A stretch of 64,000 bases of DNA, from contig JBDVOJ010000024.1 of NCBI GenBank assembly GCA_039969155.1, positions 1 through 64,000 on the forward strand. Reading direction: 5' to 3'. The translations under genes were made by a program, and so were the position numbers. Below are positions 9,439 through 18,367 of this stretch, piece by piece; within the stretch, counting starts at the first letter, position 1, and every line of letters begins with the position of its first letter. The stretch is from GCA-002733465 sp039969155. Its GTDB lineage: Bacteria > Pseudomonadota > Gammaproteobacteria > Enterobacterales > Kangiellaceae. The notes below the pieces were generated by a model. It saw only the letters and a list, made by a program, of their open reading frames with translations, did no database searches and was not told the DNA's origin.

Positions 9439-10008
9439 TTATGCCTGAGACTCTGTTAAATTAGTAGCCATACTTTCTAGTAAAGTAGCTAAGGTTTTTC
9501 TATCTGCCTTGTTGGTTCCAAGTTCGCTTGAGACTTTTTCGATTTGCTTAGATAGTTTGTCAACTTCAGCCTTGAGTGATTTGTTCATATCTGAGGTGTT
9601 TTTGGCGATCAAGTCATGTGTTTGCTTAAACTCTTTTTCAGCCTCTTGCTGATAGCTGTCTAACTGCCCACTTAGGCCTTCCAGTTTTTCTTCTAGGATA
9701 CCTTCTTGACTAACATGTTCTAGTCGATTGGTTTCTAAGTCTTCGGCAATTTGCTGACTCAGTTTTTCCAGCTGCTTATTACTTTCGGTGTTGTTCTTAT
9801 TAATTAGCTTCTCTAAATCATTAAGACGAGCATTAGTGTCGTCGTTAAGTTTTTTGATAGTTGCTTGCAAAGAAGAGACTTGTTCGCCAAATAATAAATT
9901 GCGAATTTCTGAGAGTTGTTGTTTAGGATTAAGGGTTTCAGCTTTAGTCTCACTCGACACTGCCGCTTTTGAAGATTTTGTTGCCTGCGAAGTCTTTGCC
10001 TTGCTCAT
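9439..10008 (-). CDS. Coiled-coil protein, first gene of the GTPase/OmpA operon
   Basis: A soluble 189-residue protein. The first 25 residues are rich in Ser, Ala and Lys and probably disordered. Residues 35-41 read IRNLLFG, closely resembling LRSLMLG in the next gene product. From about 45 to 185 the sequence is almost entirely heptad-like and charged, predicting a long coiled coil. There is no signal peptide or membrane helix. A GAGTG-type ribosome site precedes the ATG. It ends 3 bp before the OmpA/Roadblock-like gene, so the two are surely co-transcribed. It may be a cytoplasmic scaffold or lever for the module; this is inference from position and the shared motif. I know no named family. 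Confidence 0.85.
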   Translation of the reverse strand: MSKAKTSQATKSSKAAVSSETKAETLNPKQQLSEIRNLLFGEQVSSLQATIKKLNDDTNARLNDLEKLINKNNTESNKQLEKLSQQIAEDLETNRLEHVSQEGILEEKLEGLSGQLDSYQQEAEKEFKQTHDLIAKNTSDMNKSLKAEVDKLSKQIEKVSSELGTNKADRKTLATLLESMATNLTESQA

Positions 10009-10238
10009 TCCTCACTCCTTTTTATAGGTATTTGGCCTCAAGTTTTATACCAACCAACCTTATCCTTAATGACTAATACAAGCATTCGCTCAAACCGAAT
10101 ATAACCTATTGCAAGTAATCAGTATAAATTCAGACCTTCTTTTACTTAGTAAATGTAGCTCAATAAGTAGAATAATACCAGTAAACTCAAGAGTTTATTG
10201 TTATATCGTAGCAATGACTAATAGCTCAAAAAAGCCCT

Positions 10239-12335
10239 TTATAAGACACCATTGACGGACATAAATATGTCTCGATTTACGCTTTCGACCTGATGGTAAA
10301 GTATTCCTTGATTAGAAAGATCAAAAGAATGACTGTGATTGTGCAATATTAGCTGATTGGGGGTTTCAGCAGAGCTTTGTAAGGTTCGCCTCAGCAGTTG
10401 ATACCCGGCGCTGTCAGAGATTTGCCAATACCAGTGATTTCCCAGCTTGGTAAGGTTAAATACCCGTCCAACGAGTGCATCAACTTGTCCCATGGCCTCT
10501 GAATTGACTGGTGTCTTTGATTCACCATAATAAAGACTTCCTTGTTGATCCATCCACCAACTATCCTCTGGATTTTTAGCATAACGCACATATCGCCATC
10601 GAGGATCTTGGAAGGTTAGTTGATGATTGCTGAGATCATAGTGAGTTACTCGCCATTGATTATTGACTTTGCTGCTAAACGAGATGGTTTGATCGTCTTT
10701 CAAAGAAACGCCCCTTATCTCGTATTGAGGTAAATCGAGCTTATAGGTTGATCCCGTATGACTGTCGATAATATGGATTTCATTCAGCGCCAATACCACT
10801 AGAAACTTTCCATCATACGACCAAAGTAAGTCGATATAGTGGCGATGATCGCCGAAATGAGTCAATTTTCGAGGTTGAGCACCTTGAACATCCGTCAACC
10901 ATATCTCTTCATGTCCGGATGCCACGCTAATATAAGCGATGTTTTTAGATTGGTAATTAAACCTCGCAAGCCGGTCATCAACCGAGGAATCAGCAATTAG
11001 GGTAGCGACTTGTTGATCCTCTTGAAAATAGAGAATGTTCATATTGGTGCCACCAGCAGTCAATAAGTAGTCCTTGCCATTAGTATGCCGCTGAGGCGGA
11101 CCTATTTGTTGTCCTCCCGAGTAGATCAGCTGGCGATCGCCACCCGTTAAATCATAACTAACCAATTGATAAGCTGGATGCTCCCCCATTAATACGACCC
11201 GTTCTCCCGAGTGATCCCAGATCCCGCAACAAATATAGGCGTCTTGTTTAAACAGTAACTTTAATTCATCAGTATCTAAGTCTAACGAATAAAAACCTTC
11301 CCACTGCTGCTTATCCGGTGAAGATATCAGCAATTTATTTTCTGTGGGATGGACGTCAAATTGACTGTTACCTCCAATATAAATCTCGGGCTGATTTAGC
11401 CGTCGCTTATTACCAGTGTCTAAGCTCAATTCATATAATGAAAAGGGCTTGTCGCGGCCTGCGGACTCAGAAAATACTAATCGATTATTATCGTGAACAT
11501 AGGCGATCTTGCCGTAGCTACCCTCGGGACAGTTATAAATTAATCGAGGTTCAGATAACACTAACTCTTGAAATTGACGAATATAGTATTGGCAAGTAGT
11601 AGGAGTCGTCACCAAGTAAACAATCTGTTTACCGTCATCGCTCCAAGATATAGAGCCGATCCAAGTACTCGTTTGTTCGCCATGACTAATCTCTATTTCT
11701 TTTGAGTCTGCCAAGGCTTTGATTTTGGCGCGCATCTTTTTACCGTTAAATTCGACATAGCTTAAGAATTTTCCATTCGGCGAAATACGAGGTTGAATTT
11801 CACTATCAGCGCCGCGAGTCAGCGCTTTAATATGAGTAATTGGAGATTGAGCCTGAGACTTATTTTGCTGAGCATTAAAAGTCCACAGAACGACCATGCT
11901 TAAGGCCAATAGCAGACCAAACCATACTAGATTTTTGGGTGTTGGCTTGGCAAAAGCACGCTGAGACTCTTGAGCAATATTCGTCTCTGAAGGAATTGGC
12001 TCAGATCTTGGCTTTGTATTTTCACCTAACGCAATCGGTTGGATAATAAATTTATAGCCTTTCTTAGGAAATGTGGCTACAAACTTGGGTTGCTTTGGAT
12101 TGTCCTGAAGAACTTTTCGAAGCTTTGTGACCACTCGATTAACCGCATTGTCCGTGATCATTCTACCGAGCCAAACTTTATCGACTAGCTCGTCACGACC
12201 AATGATCCTTCCTGGGTTATGACAAAAATAGCTCAACAACTCGACGACCATCGGCTCAAGCTGTTCGACTTGTTGCTCGCTTGTCAGTGTTTGTTGAAGA
12301 TCACAAAAGACCCAATGCTCTATTTGCCAACGCAT
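10239..12335 (-). CDS. CadC-like membrane regulator: winged helix + TM + TolB-like propeller
   Basis: A 698-residue one-component membrane transcription regulator. An OmpR/CadC-type winged-helix DNA-binding domain spans residues about 5-97 (LSYFCHNPGRIIGRDELVDKVW ... NRVVTKLRKVL ... ATFPKKGYKF). A single transmembrane helix lies at about 135-154. The rest is periplasmic and made of repeating beta-propeller blades of TolB type (PRISPNGKFLSYVEF, ISWSDDGKQIVYL, LLWSYDGKFLVVL). There is no receiver domain, so the signal is presumably sensed by the propeller. It is divergent from the S15-type peptidase gene across 162 bp and is a natural candidate to control it, or itself. A weak 7-bp hairpin at 10182-10197 follows the gene. 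Confidence 0.93.
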   Translation of the reverse strand: MRWQIEHWVFCDLQQTLTSEQQVEQLEPMVVELLSYFCHNPGRIIGRDELVDKVWLGRMITDNAVNRVVTKLRKVLQDNPKQPKFVATFPKKGYKFIIQPIALGENTKPRSEPIPSETNIAQESQRAFAKPTPKNLVWFGLLLALSMVVLWTFNAQQNKSQAQSPITHIKALTRGADSEIQPRISPNGKFLSYVEFNGKKMRAKIKALADSKEIEISHGEQTSTWIGSISWSDDGKQIVYLVTTPTTCQYYIRQFQELVLSEPRLIYNCPEGSYGKIAYVHDNNRLVFSESAGRDKPFSLYELSLDTGNKRRLNQPEIYIGGNSQFDVHPTENKLLISSPDKQQWEGFYSLDLDTDELKLLFKQDAYICCGIWDHSGERVVLMGEHPAYQLVSYDLTGGDRQLIYSGGQQIGPPQRHTNGKDYLLTAGGTNMNILYFQEDQQVATLIADSSVDDRLARFNYQSKNIAYISVASGHEEIWLTDVQGAQPRKLTHFGDHRHYIDLLWSYDGKFLVVLALNEIHIIDSHTGSTYKLDLPQYEIRGVSLKDDQTISFSSKVNNQWRVTHYDLSNHQLTFQDPRWRYVRYAKNPEDSWWMDQQGSLYYGESKTPVNSEAMGQVDALVGRVFNLTKLGNHWYWQISDSAGYQLLRRTLQSSAETPNQLILHNHSHSFDLSNQGILYHQVESVNRDIFMSVNGVL

Positions 12336-12497
12336 CTACGAAAGGCCATCAATAAGGTAAGTATCTGAAAATTAGCATAAAAGCACTGTGCGGTCATCAA
12401 TAGTCACAACAAATCACCTTTCGTTCACGACTAAATAACGACTCATGGTTAATCTTTGTCCATCAAATCAATCACCAACAAGGATCACCGTCAAATC

Positions 12498-14873
12498 ATG
12501 AACTTATTAAAACAAATTGGATTCGGCAATTATCGAAGCGCTGTTTTGATAGCAATGCTTGGTCTATCCGCTATTTTGGCGGCCAGTTCAACACTAGCAT
12601 CCGACTCAAAAACTGAATCTGAAATAACCTTCAATGTCCCCAAGGAATTAACAGATTCAAAGATAAAGGAAAGAAGCGATGTGATTAGATTGATGAATTC
12701 CGATGCATTACGAGAATCTCTCAAATCAATCGCAGGACAAATAGTGGCTAACACTAAGCCAACAGAGTTAAGCAACAATGATCAGCTGAACCTTTCATCA
12801 ATCATGGCTAATCACAACAAAACCTTAGATTTTGTAAGCTCTAGCATTAAGCCTCTGAGCTTATTCCACTACTCTATCTATGCTCATGCTAATCTGGCGT
12901 TGAGATCGGTGGATCACGAGACAGCGCTCGAACACTCGGCTTCGCAAAATAAAGCGAGTTCAATTGAACAGCTAGCAGGTCAAATAGCAGCAGATTCACT
13001 GGCGAAAATGTCGGACGAAACATTTTATCAAGCAAGTTACACCTTGGACTGGTCGTTAGAGATGGGACAAGACTATTTGATGTACCTATTTAAACGATAC
13101 CAAACGCATGAAAAGCTCAGCCGAGTCGATGCAGTCAATCTAATTAACAACTATCAACTCTATCATGTCTACGACAAAGTGTTAAAAACCAGTAAAGTTG
13201 CGGTACCTATCGAGCAAGAAAAACGCTTTATCATTGAGCCAAATGGACTTGTTGAAACAAAGGAGGGTATTCAACTCTCAACAGTGGTTGTTAGAAAACG
13301 TGGTCAAAAGAACAAACAACCGGCGGCCTTTCAATTTACTATTTATGCTAATCAGGACTGGCATATAAAAGAAGCGATCCATGCCGCTGCTCATGGTTAT
13401 GTTGGTGTGATAGCCAATACTCGCGGCAAGCGCAACAGTCCCGATAAAATCATCCCTTGGGAACATGAAGGCAAAGATGCCACCGCGGTCATTGATTGGA
13501 TTTCTAAGCAGGCGTGGAGTGATGGCCGAGTTGCCATGTATGGTGGCAGCTACAATGGTTTTACTCAGTGGGCGGCGGCAAAGTATATGCATCCAGCGTT
13601 AAAAACCATGGTGCCATATGCTGCAGCTAATCCTCTCACTGGGTTGCCGATAGAAAACAATATTTTTATCACGCCAAACTATCAATGGGCATTTCATGTC
13701 ACCAATAATAAAACCATGGATCAGGATGTGTATTCTGATTGGCAGCATTGGCAAAAAGCCAAATTAGAGTTATTTGAAAGCGGACGAGCTTTTCGAGACA
13801 TCGACAAAGTCGAAGGTACGCCAAATCCTTGGTTTCAAAAGTGGTTAGATCATCCGGATTTTGATGAGTACTATCAGGCGATGTTGCCCTTTCAGAATGA
13901 TTACAAAAAAATCAATATTCCGGTATTAAGCATCACTGGTTATTTTGATGGTGGCCAAATATCAGCGGTGGATTTTCTAAAGCGCCATTACAAATATAAC
14001 CTTAATGCCAATCATACATTACTGATCGGTCCTTATAATCATCGTACTGCACAACAGGTTCCCAGTTCACACCACAGCAACTATCAACTGGATCCGGTCG
14101 CACTACAAAAAGATACCGCTGAAATTACCTTTGAATGGTTTAACCATGTGCTGTTTGGCTTACCGAAACCCAAATTGATCAAAGACAAGGTCAACTACCA
14201 ATTGATGGGGAGTAATACCTGGCAGCATCACCCTTCGTTTGAACAACTAAACCAAGAATCAGTCACTTTTTATCTAGGCCGGCAAAGTGATAACGGCAGA
14301 TATTTATTGCAATCGAATAAACCTGAAAAGCTGCAAAGTCATCAACAAATAGTCGACCTCGCTGATCGAAGAACACTGAGAAACGTGTCACCTTGGCCTG
14401 TGATCCAAGACGAACTAGTCGATAAAAATGGATTAATATTTATCACACAACCATTTGAATCGGATCAAGAGTTAGCAGGAGCTATTACTGGGCAATTCTC
14501 GCTATCCATAAATAAGCGAGATGCCGACATTGGTTATAACTTTTTCGAAATTGCAGCCGATGGCAAAGTGACTTTTTTAAATCATTATCAAAGCCGTGCG
14601 AGTTATGCCAAAGATATGGGAAAGCGAGAACTTTTGATCCCAAATAAGAAAACAATGATCCCAATAATCAATGCGCGAATGACGGCTAAATTAGTGAAAA
14701 AAGGTAGTCGATTAGCCATTGTTCTGAATGTGAATAAAAATCCCGACGCACAAGTAAATATGGGAACCGGTAAAGATGTCAGTGATGAAACGGCAGCTGA
14801 TGGTAAGGAGCCGTTAGTCATAAAGTGGTTTAATGATTCAAAAATTAATATTCCGATTAAGCCTTGGAAGTAG
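12498..14873 (+). CDS. CocE/NonD family hydrolase (S15 X-Pro dipeptidyl-peptidase fold), exported
   Basis: A 791-residue secreted serine hydrolase. The N-terminus has a signal peptide (QIGFGNYRSAVLIAMLGLSA ... SSTLA). An unusual helical region of about 200 residues precedes the catalytic alpha/beta-hydrolase domain. The nucleophile motif is GGSYNG (Ser351); the likely acid is in SITGYFDGG and the catalytic His in GPYNHR. The C-terminal part is the jelly-roll typical of CocE/S15 enzymes. It should cleave X-Pro dipeptides or ester/acyl substrates; the specificity is not predictable. I chose the ATG at 12498, after AAGGATC. A TTG at 12456 also opens the frame but puts 14 extra residues before the signal peptide. 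A 12-bp-stem inverted repeat follows the stop. Confidence 0.88.
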   Translation: MNLLKQIGFGNYRSAVLIAMLGLSAILAASSTLASDSKTESEITFNVPKELTDSKIKERSDVIRLMNSDALRESLKSIAGQIVANTKPTELSNNDQLNLSSIMANHNKTLDFVSSSIKPLSLFHYSIYAHANLALRSVDHETALEHSASQNKASSIEQLAGQIAADSLAKMSDETFYQASYTLDWSLEMGQDYLMYLFKRYQTHEKLSRVDAVNLINNYQLYHVYDKVLKTSKVAVPIEQEKRFIIEPNGLVETKEGIQLSTVVVRKRGQKNKQPAAFQFTIYANQDWHIKEAIHAAAHGYVGVIANTRGKRNSPDKIIPWEHEGKDATAVIDWISKQAWSDGRVAMYGGSYNGFTQWAAAKYMHPALKTMVPYAAANPLTGLPIENNIFITPNYQWAFHVTNNKTMDQDVYSDWQHWQKAKLELFESGRAFRDIDKVEGTPNPWFQKWLDHPDFDEYYQAMLPFQNDYKKINIPVLSITGYFDGGQISAVDFLKRHYKYNLNANHTLLIGPYNHRTAQQVPSSHHSNYQLDPVALQKDTAEITFEWFNHVLFGLPKPKLIKDKVNYQLMGSNTWQHHPSFEQLNQESVTFYLGRQSDNGRYLLQSNKPEKLQSHQQIVDLADRRTLRNVSPWPVIQDELVDKNGLIFITQPFESDQELAGAITGQFSLSINKRDADIGYNFFEIAADGKVTFLNHYQSRASYAKDMGKRELLIPNKKTMIPIINARMTAKLVKKGSRLAIVLNVNKNPDAQVNMGTGKDVSDETAADGKEPLVIKWFNDSKINIPIKPWK

Positions 14874-14878
14874 TCAGT

Positions 14879-14916
14879 GAACCCCACTAGCAATCTAGAA
14901 ATTACTAGTGGGGTTC
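14879..14916. terminator. Long-stem hairpin between convergent genes
   Basis: GAACCCCACTAG (14879-14890) pairs perfectly with CTAGTGGGGTTC (14905-14916) around a 14-base loop. It lies right after the S15-type hydrolase gene and before the end of the convergent SDR gene. Neither side has a good T-run, so it may stop transcription weakly or protect the 3' ends of mRNA. Confidence 0.6.
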
Positions 14917-14949
14917 AATCAAATCAGATTCGAGAATTAAGCAGTATTT

Positions 14950-15756
14950 TTAGTGGGCAGACCTTTCAATGATGGAATCGATCACATTCATTATTTGCGA
15001 GCATTTAGTTTGGTCTTGTGCCTCTAAATGCGGTAATGCGAAGCGTTGAGAGTCGTTATCAAAATAGTGTCCTGAAGCCCCTAGAAACTCCTCTGATAGT
15101 GCGGCCTTAACTAGAATATCAGAACCAATATTAAGATCATTCCCTTTAACTCCAAAACCTTCTTTCACCATTTTCGAAGCAAGCATTGAGCCTGGATTGA
15201 CCGCCACAATCACTTGATTAGGCGTAAGTTGTGTCGCCATTTGCTGAGACCAAATAGTGATTGCCAATTTGCTCTGCGCGTAAGCTTGGAAATCATCGTT
15301 AAGGACTCGCTTTCCAGCCATAGCATCTAAGTCAATAGGCGCTTGCGCTGCCGAGGATAGATTAATAATACGGCCATCAGATGCAAGCAGAGGTAACAAT
15401 TTTTTGGTAATAATGTACGGGGCAAAAGTATTCACCACAAAGCGGAGGTCTAATCCATCCGCTGTGGTTGTTTGGGGAGCTTTAAATACACCTGCGTTAT
15501 TGATAATCACATCAATTTGTTGATGTGATTTGACTATCATTTCTAACATCGATTTAATTTCTACAAAGTTCGAAAGATCGGCACGATAAGTTTGAATTTT
15601 GGCCTCTGACGAGATTGCCTTTAAAACCTTTACCATATCTCTTAACTTTTCTTCGCTTCGACCATGTAACAATACTTGATGGCCTTGCGATACCAATTGC
15701 TTGGCTGTTTCGAGACCAATTCCATCGGTCGCCCCAGTCAGTAAAATCGTTTTCAT
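14950..15756 (-). CDS. Short-chain dehydrogenase/reductase (SDR)
   Basis: A cytoplasmic 268-residue NAD(P)-dependent oxidoreductase. It has the classical cofactor motif TGATDGIG (residues 7-14), NNAGV in the middle, a catalytic Ser in INLSSAA and the YAQSK active-site Tyr/Lys pair. The QVLLHGRSEEKL strand with Arg suggests NADP preference. The overall pattern resembles the retinol-dehydrogenase/WWOX-like SDRs, whose real substrates in bacteria are mostly unknown. It lies 92 bp downstream of the quinone-oxidoreductase-like gene on the same strand, with an 8-bp-stem inverted repeat between them, so co-transcription is possible but not certain. Confidence 0.9.
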   Translation of the reverse strand: MKTILLTGATDGIGLETAKQLVSQGHQVLLHGRSEEKLRDMVKVLKAISSEAKIQTYRADLSNFVEIKSMLEMIVKSHQQIDVIINNAGVFKAPQTTTADGLDLRFVVNTFAPYIITKKLLPLLASDGRIINLSSAAQAPIDLDAMAGKRVLNDDFQAYAQSKLAITIWSQQMATQLTPNQVIVAVNPGSMLASKMVKEGFGVKGNDLNIGSDILVKAALSEEFLGASGHYFDNDSQRFALPHLEAQDQTKCSQIMNVIDSIIERSAH

Positions 15757-15799
15757 AAAGTGAATATCCGTTTGTTTAGTTAACTCTTTTGTTCAATGC

Positions 15800-15833
15800 C
15801 GCGAGTTGCTACGCTACTTTCACGTAACTCGCG
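15800..15833. repeat. Inverted repeat between oxidoreductase genes
   Basis: CGCGAGTT (15800-15807) and AACTCGCG (15826-15833) form an 8-bp perfect stem with an 18-base loop in the 92-bp gap between the MDR and SDR genes. There is no T-run on either side. It could attenuate read-through or be an operator. Confidence 0.4.
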
Positions 15834-15848
15834 ACTCGAAACTAGCCA

Positions 15849-16835
15849 CTAGATAGAAATGACGACTTTCCCCATTCCTTGACCACTCGCTAATCTTAAA
15901 TGAGCGTCGCCGACTTGTGTTAATGAAAAAGTTTGTTCATCCAATACGGGCTTAAGCGCACCGGCTTCCGCTAGTTTTGCTAATTCGGTCAAGATCTCCC
16001 CGTGCACCTCGCGCCGAATGTTGTGTAGCATTGGGATCAGCATAAACACCACATGTAATGATAAGCCCTTAAAATGCGCTGTCGAAAGATCGAGATTTAC
16101 CATGGCTACAGTGGATGCAACTTGGCCATTAAGCGCGGCTGCTTCAAAAGAGTTCGTCATGTTTGCTCCGCCAACTGAATCAAAAACAAGTTCAAACCCT
16201 AGACCATTGGTGTGTTTAGCAACATACTCTTCCACCTTCTCTGTTTTGTAATTGATTGCCGTGGCGCCTAGCTCTTCAATGAGGGCTAGCTGTTTATCTC
16301 CGCCCCCAGTTGAATAGACCTGGGCACCAAAGTGTTTGGCTAATTGCACGGCTATATGCCCGACGCCGCCAGAGCCACCATGCACCAGTACTTTTTGTCC
16401 CGGCTTAATACCAGCACGCGTTAGTCCTTCATAGGCGGTGATTCCAACTAGGGGTATGGCCGCAGCTTGCTCCATAGTTAGATTGCTTGGTTTAACCGCA
16501 AGCAGTTTTGCGTCGGCCACTATATATTCCGCCAATGTGCCAGGTAGATCCGCTAGCCCACCGGCACAGCCAAAAACTTCGTCACCCGGCTTAAAATTAT
16601 CAACGCCTTCACCAACAGCCTCAACAACACCAGCGAAGTCCATGCCAAGTATCGCTGGTGCAGCAGGGGAGAGAGGTAAGGCTTCACCCATTTCTCTGAT
16701 CATGGTATCAACCGTGTTTACGCTAGTCGCTTTTATGTTAACCAGAACATGCCCAGGCTTAAGCGCTGGTTTATCAACCTGAGTAAGCTCAAACACATCG
16801 TGATTGCCGTATTGATTTACAACCATTGCTTTCAT
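15849..16835 (-). CDS. Zinc-independent MDR oxidoreductase (NADPH:quinone reductase type)
   Basis: A 328-residue medium-chain dehydrogenase/reductase of the quinone oxidoreductase group. The GroES-like domain is at residues about 1-125. The Rossmann domain carries VLVHGGSGGVGHIAVQLAKHFGA at about 145-167, the usual NADPH-binding loop. The cysteine and histidine ligands of the zinc-dependent alcohol dehydrogenases are absent. It probably reduces quinones or enals with NADPH. It is divergent from a LysR regulator gene across about 110 bp, a common arrangement in which the regulator controls the reductase, possibly in response to quinone or oxidative stress. The substrate remains open. Confidence 0.92.
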   Translation of the reverse strand: MKAMVVNQYGNHDVFELTQVDKPALKPGHVLVNIKATSVNTVDTMIREMGEALPLSPAAPAILGMDFAGVVEAVGEGVDNFKPGDEVFGCAGGLADLPGTLAEYIVADAKLLAVKPSNLTMEQAAAIPLVGITAYEGLTRAGIKPGQKVLVHGGSGGVGHIAVQLAKHFGAQVYSTGGGDKQLALIEELGATAINYKTEKVEEYVAKHTNGLGFELVFDSVGGANMTNSFEAAALNGQVASTVAMVNLDLSTAHFKGLSLHVVFMLIPMLHNIRREVHGEILTELAKLAEAGALKPVLDEQTFSLTQVGDAHLRLASGQGMGKVVISI

Positions 16836-16947
16836 AAGTTTATTCTCCGAGATTTTGCTTTATCTAATTTGTCCGAGAATTATAAGGTTTGTTATTTAGA
16901 TTGATAATTGCTATATATATGGAATCACTTTATAGATTATATTGATA

Positions 16948-17871
16948 ATGAATTTTGACCACTTAAAACTATTTGTGCGTGTTTCAGCAACTCACAATAT
17001 CAGCAAAGCTGGCTCGGAGCTCGGCCTATCACCTGCCGTTGCCAGCGCACATATCAATAAATTGGAAGATGGGTTGGGTGTCAGACTTATTCACCGAACC
17101 ACTCGTAAGGTGTCTCTGACAGAAGAGGGGCAGGCCTTTTTGCAACACGCGGAAGATGTCTTAGCAAGTGTAGAGGCTGCCAAAGCTTCGGTTGGAGTCG
17201 GCAACTTATCACCTGCAGGGACAATACGGGTCGCTGCACCAGCATCATTTGGTCGGATGCACTTGCTGCCCGCGTTGAAACAATTTACTCACATTTATCC
17301 GCAACTTAAAATTGATCTTAAGCTTTCAGATACCATTGTTGATTTGGTAGAAGGAGGATTTGATATTGCGGTACGAAATTCAGAATTAAAAGACTCTAGC
17401 TTAATCGCTCGGAAATTAGCCAGCGATAGACGAGTGGTCTGTGCGGCTCCGGAATATATTAAGCAACACGGTGAACCTAAGACTCCACAAGAGTTGGTCA
17501 AACACAATTGCATTACTTTAATGGGCTTAGACAACTGGGCTTTTCAGCAAGGGAACAATAAAATCAAAGTAAAAGTGAAAGGTAATTTTCGAACTGATGA
17601 TGGTGAGGCAATTCGCGATGCCTGTGTCAATGGCCTAGGGATCACCATTAACTCAACGTGGAGTGCCTACAATCAACTTTTGAATGGCGAGTTGGTTGAA
17701 ATACTGACCGATTATCCGTTAGCTTCTAATACTTCCATTTGGGCTGTTTATCCAAGCTCACGACAACTTGCGCCGAAAGTTAGAGCCTTTATTGATTATT
17801 TTTGTGACTATTTTGGCGACCAACCCTATTGGGATCATCAACTAAAATCACTGACATCATTGCAACATTAG
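16948..17871 (+). CDS. LysR family transcriptional regulator
   Basis: A 307-residue regulator. The N-terminal helix-turn-helix is at about residues 15-45 (ISKAGSELGLSPAVASAHINKLEDGLGVRLIHRTTRKVSLTEEG), followed by the linker helix and the periplasmic-binding-like effector domain (about 88-295). It resembles the CrgA/DsdC-like subgroup that often controls neighbouring reductases. I use the ATG at 16948. A TTG at 16942 would add only two residues. It is divergent from the quinone reductase-like gene, and its 3' end overlaps the convergent GNAT gene by 4 bp. The AT-rich intergenic stretch 16836-16947 probably holds the LysR box. Confidence 0.93.
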   Translation: MNFDHLKLFVRVSATHNISKAGSELGLSPAVASAHINKLEDGLGVRLIHRTTRKVSLTEEGQAFLQHAEDVLASVEAAKASVGVGNLSPAGTIRVAAPASFGRMHLLPALKQFTHIYPQLKIDLKLSDTIVDLVEGGFDIAVRNSELKDSSLIARKLASDRRVVCAAPEYIKQHGEPKTPQELVKHNCITLMGLDNWAFQQGNNKIKVKVKGNFRTDDGEAIRDACVNGLGITINSTWSAYNQLLNGELVEILTDYPLASNTSIWAVYPSSRQLAPKVRAFIDYFCDYFGDQPYWDHQLKSLTSLQH

Positions 17872-18335
17872 ACGGGTCGACAATCTAAAACCATCGGGTA
17901 GTAAGTAATACCGTTTTGTACTTGCCGACCATCTGTGAGTTTAAATCCAAAGGATTGGTACACAGGTATTGCTATTGTTGACGATTTTACCCAAAACCTG
18001 TTGTCATTTCCTATTTTTAAACAAAGCTCTTTAGCCGCATTCCACAACTTTGTCGCAATTCCCATTTTCGTATAGTCTGGGTCTACAAATAGCTGATAGA
18101 GCTTTGCATTTTGGTACATTGTAATAATCCCAACAATTCTATCATCGCGGACATAACACAGTGTCAAATAATCGGGGTCATTAACTCTGCTCTGAATAGC
18201 CGGCAGTTCATTCGGTTTATAAAATAAACTAACACCTTGTTCATCAAGATCAGAATTGTTTTCTGGATCGACTGACTTAATGATAAGTGTTCGAATAGAT
18301 TCAGTGTCTTGAATTTTTGCTTTTCGAATATTCAT
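17868..18335 (-). CDS. GNAT family N-acetyltransferase
   Basis: A single-domain acetyl-CoA-dependent acetyltransferase of 155 residues. The acetyl-CoA loop region reads LYQLFVDPDYTKMGIATKLWNAA, matching motif A (V-x-P-x-Y-x-x-x-G-I-A-x-x-L). YQSFGFKL near residue 140 matches motif B. The acceptor cannot be predicted. It ends convergently with the LysR gene with a 4-bp overlap and lies 32 bp downstream of the small cupin gene on the same strand, so the two may form an operon. Confidence 0.9.
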   Translation of the reverse strand: MNIRKAKIQDTESIRTLIIKSVDPENNSDLDEQGVSLFYKPNELPAIQSRVNDPDYLTLCYVRDDRIVGIITMYQNAKLYQLFVDPDYTKMGIATKLWNAAKELCLKIGNDNRFWVKSSTIAIPVYQSFGFKLTDGRQVQNGITYYPMVLDCRPV

Positions 18336-18367
18336 TCAATTCTGACCTATAAAAGTTAGTGGTAATG

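Noticed and set aside
10182..10197. TAAACTC/GAGTTTA hairpin as terminator of the wHTH-TolB gene
   Set aside because: Short AT-rich stem, no T-tract; not convincing.
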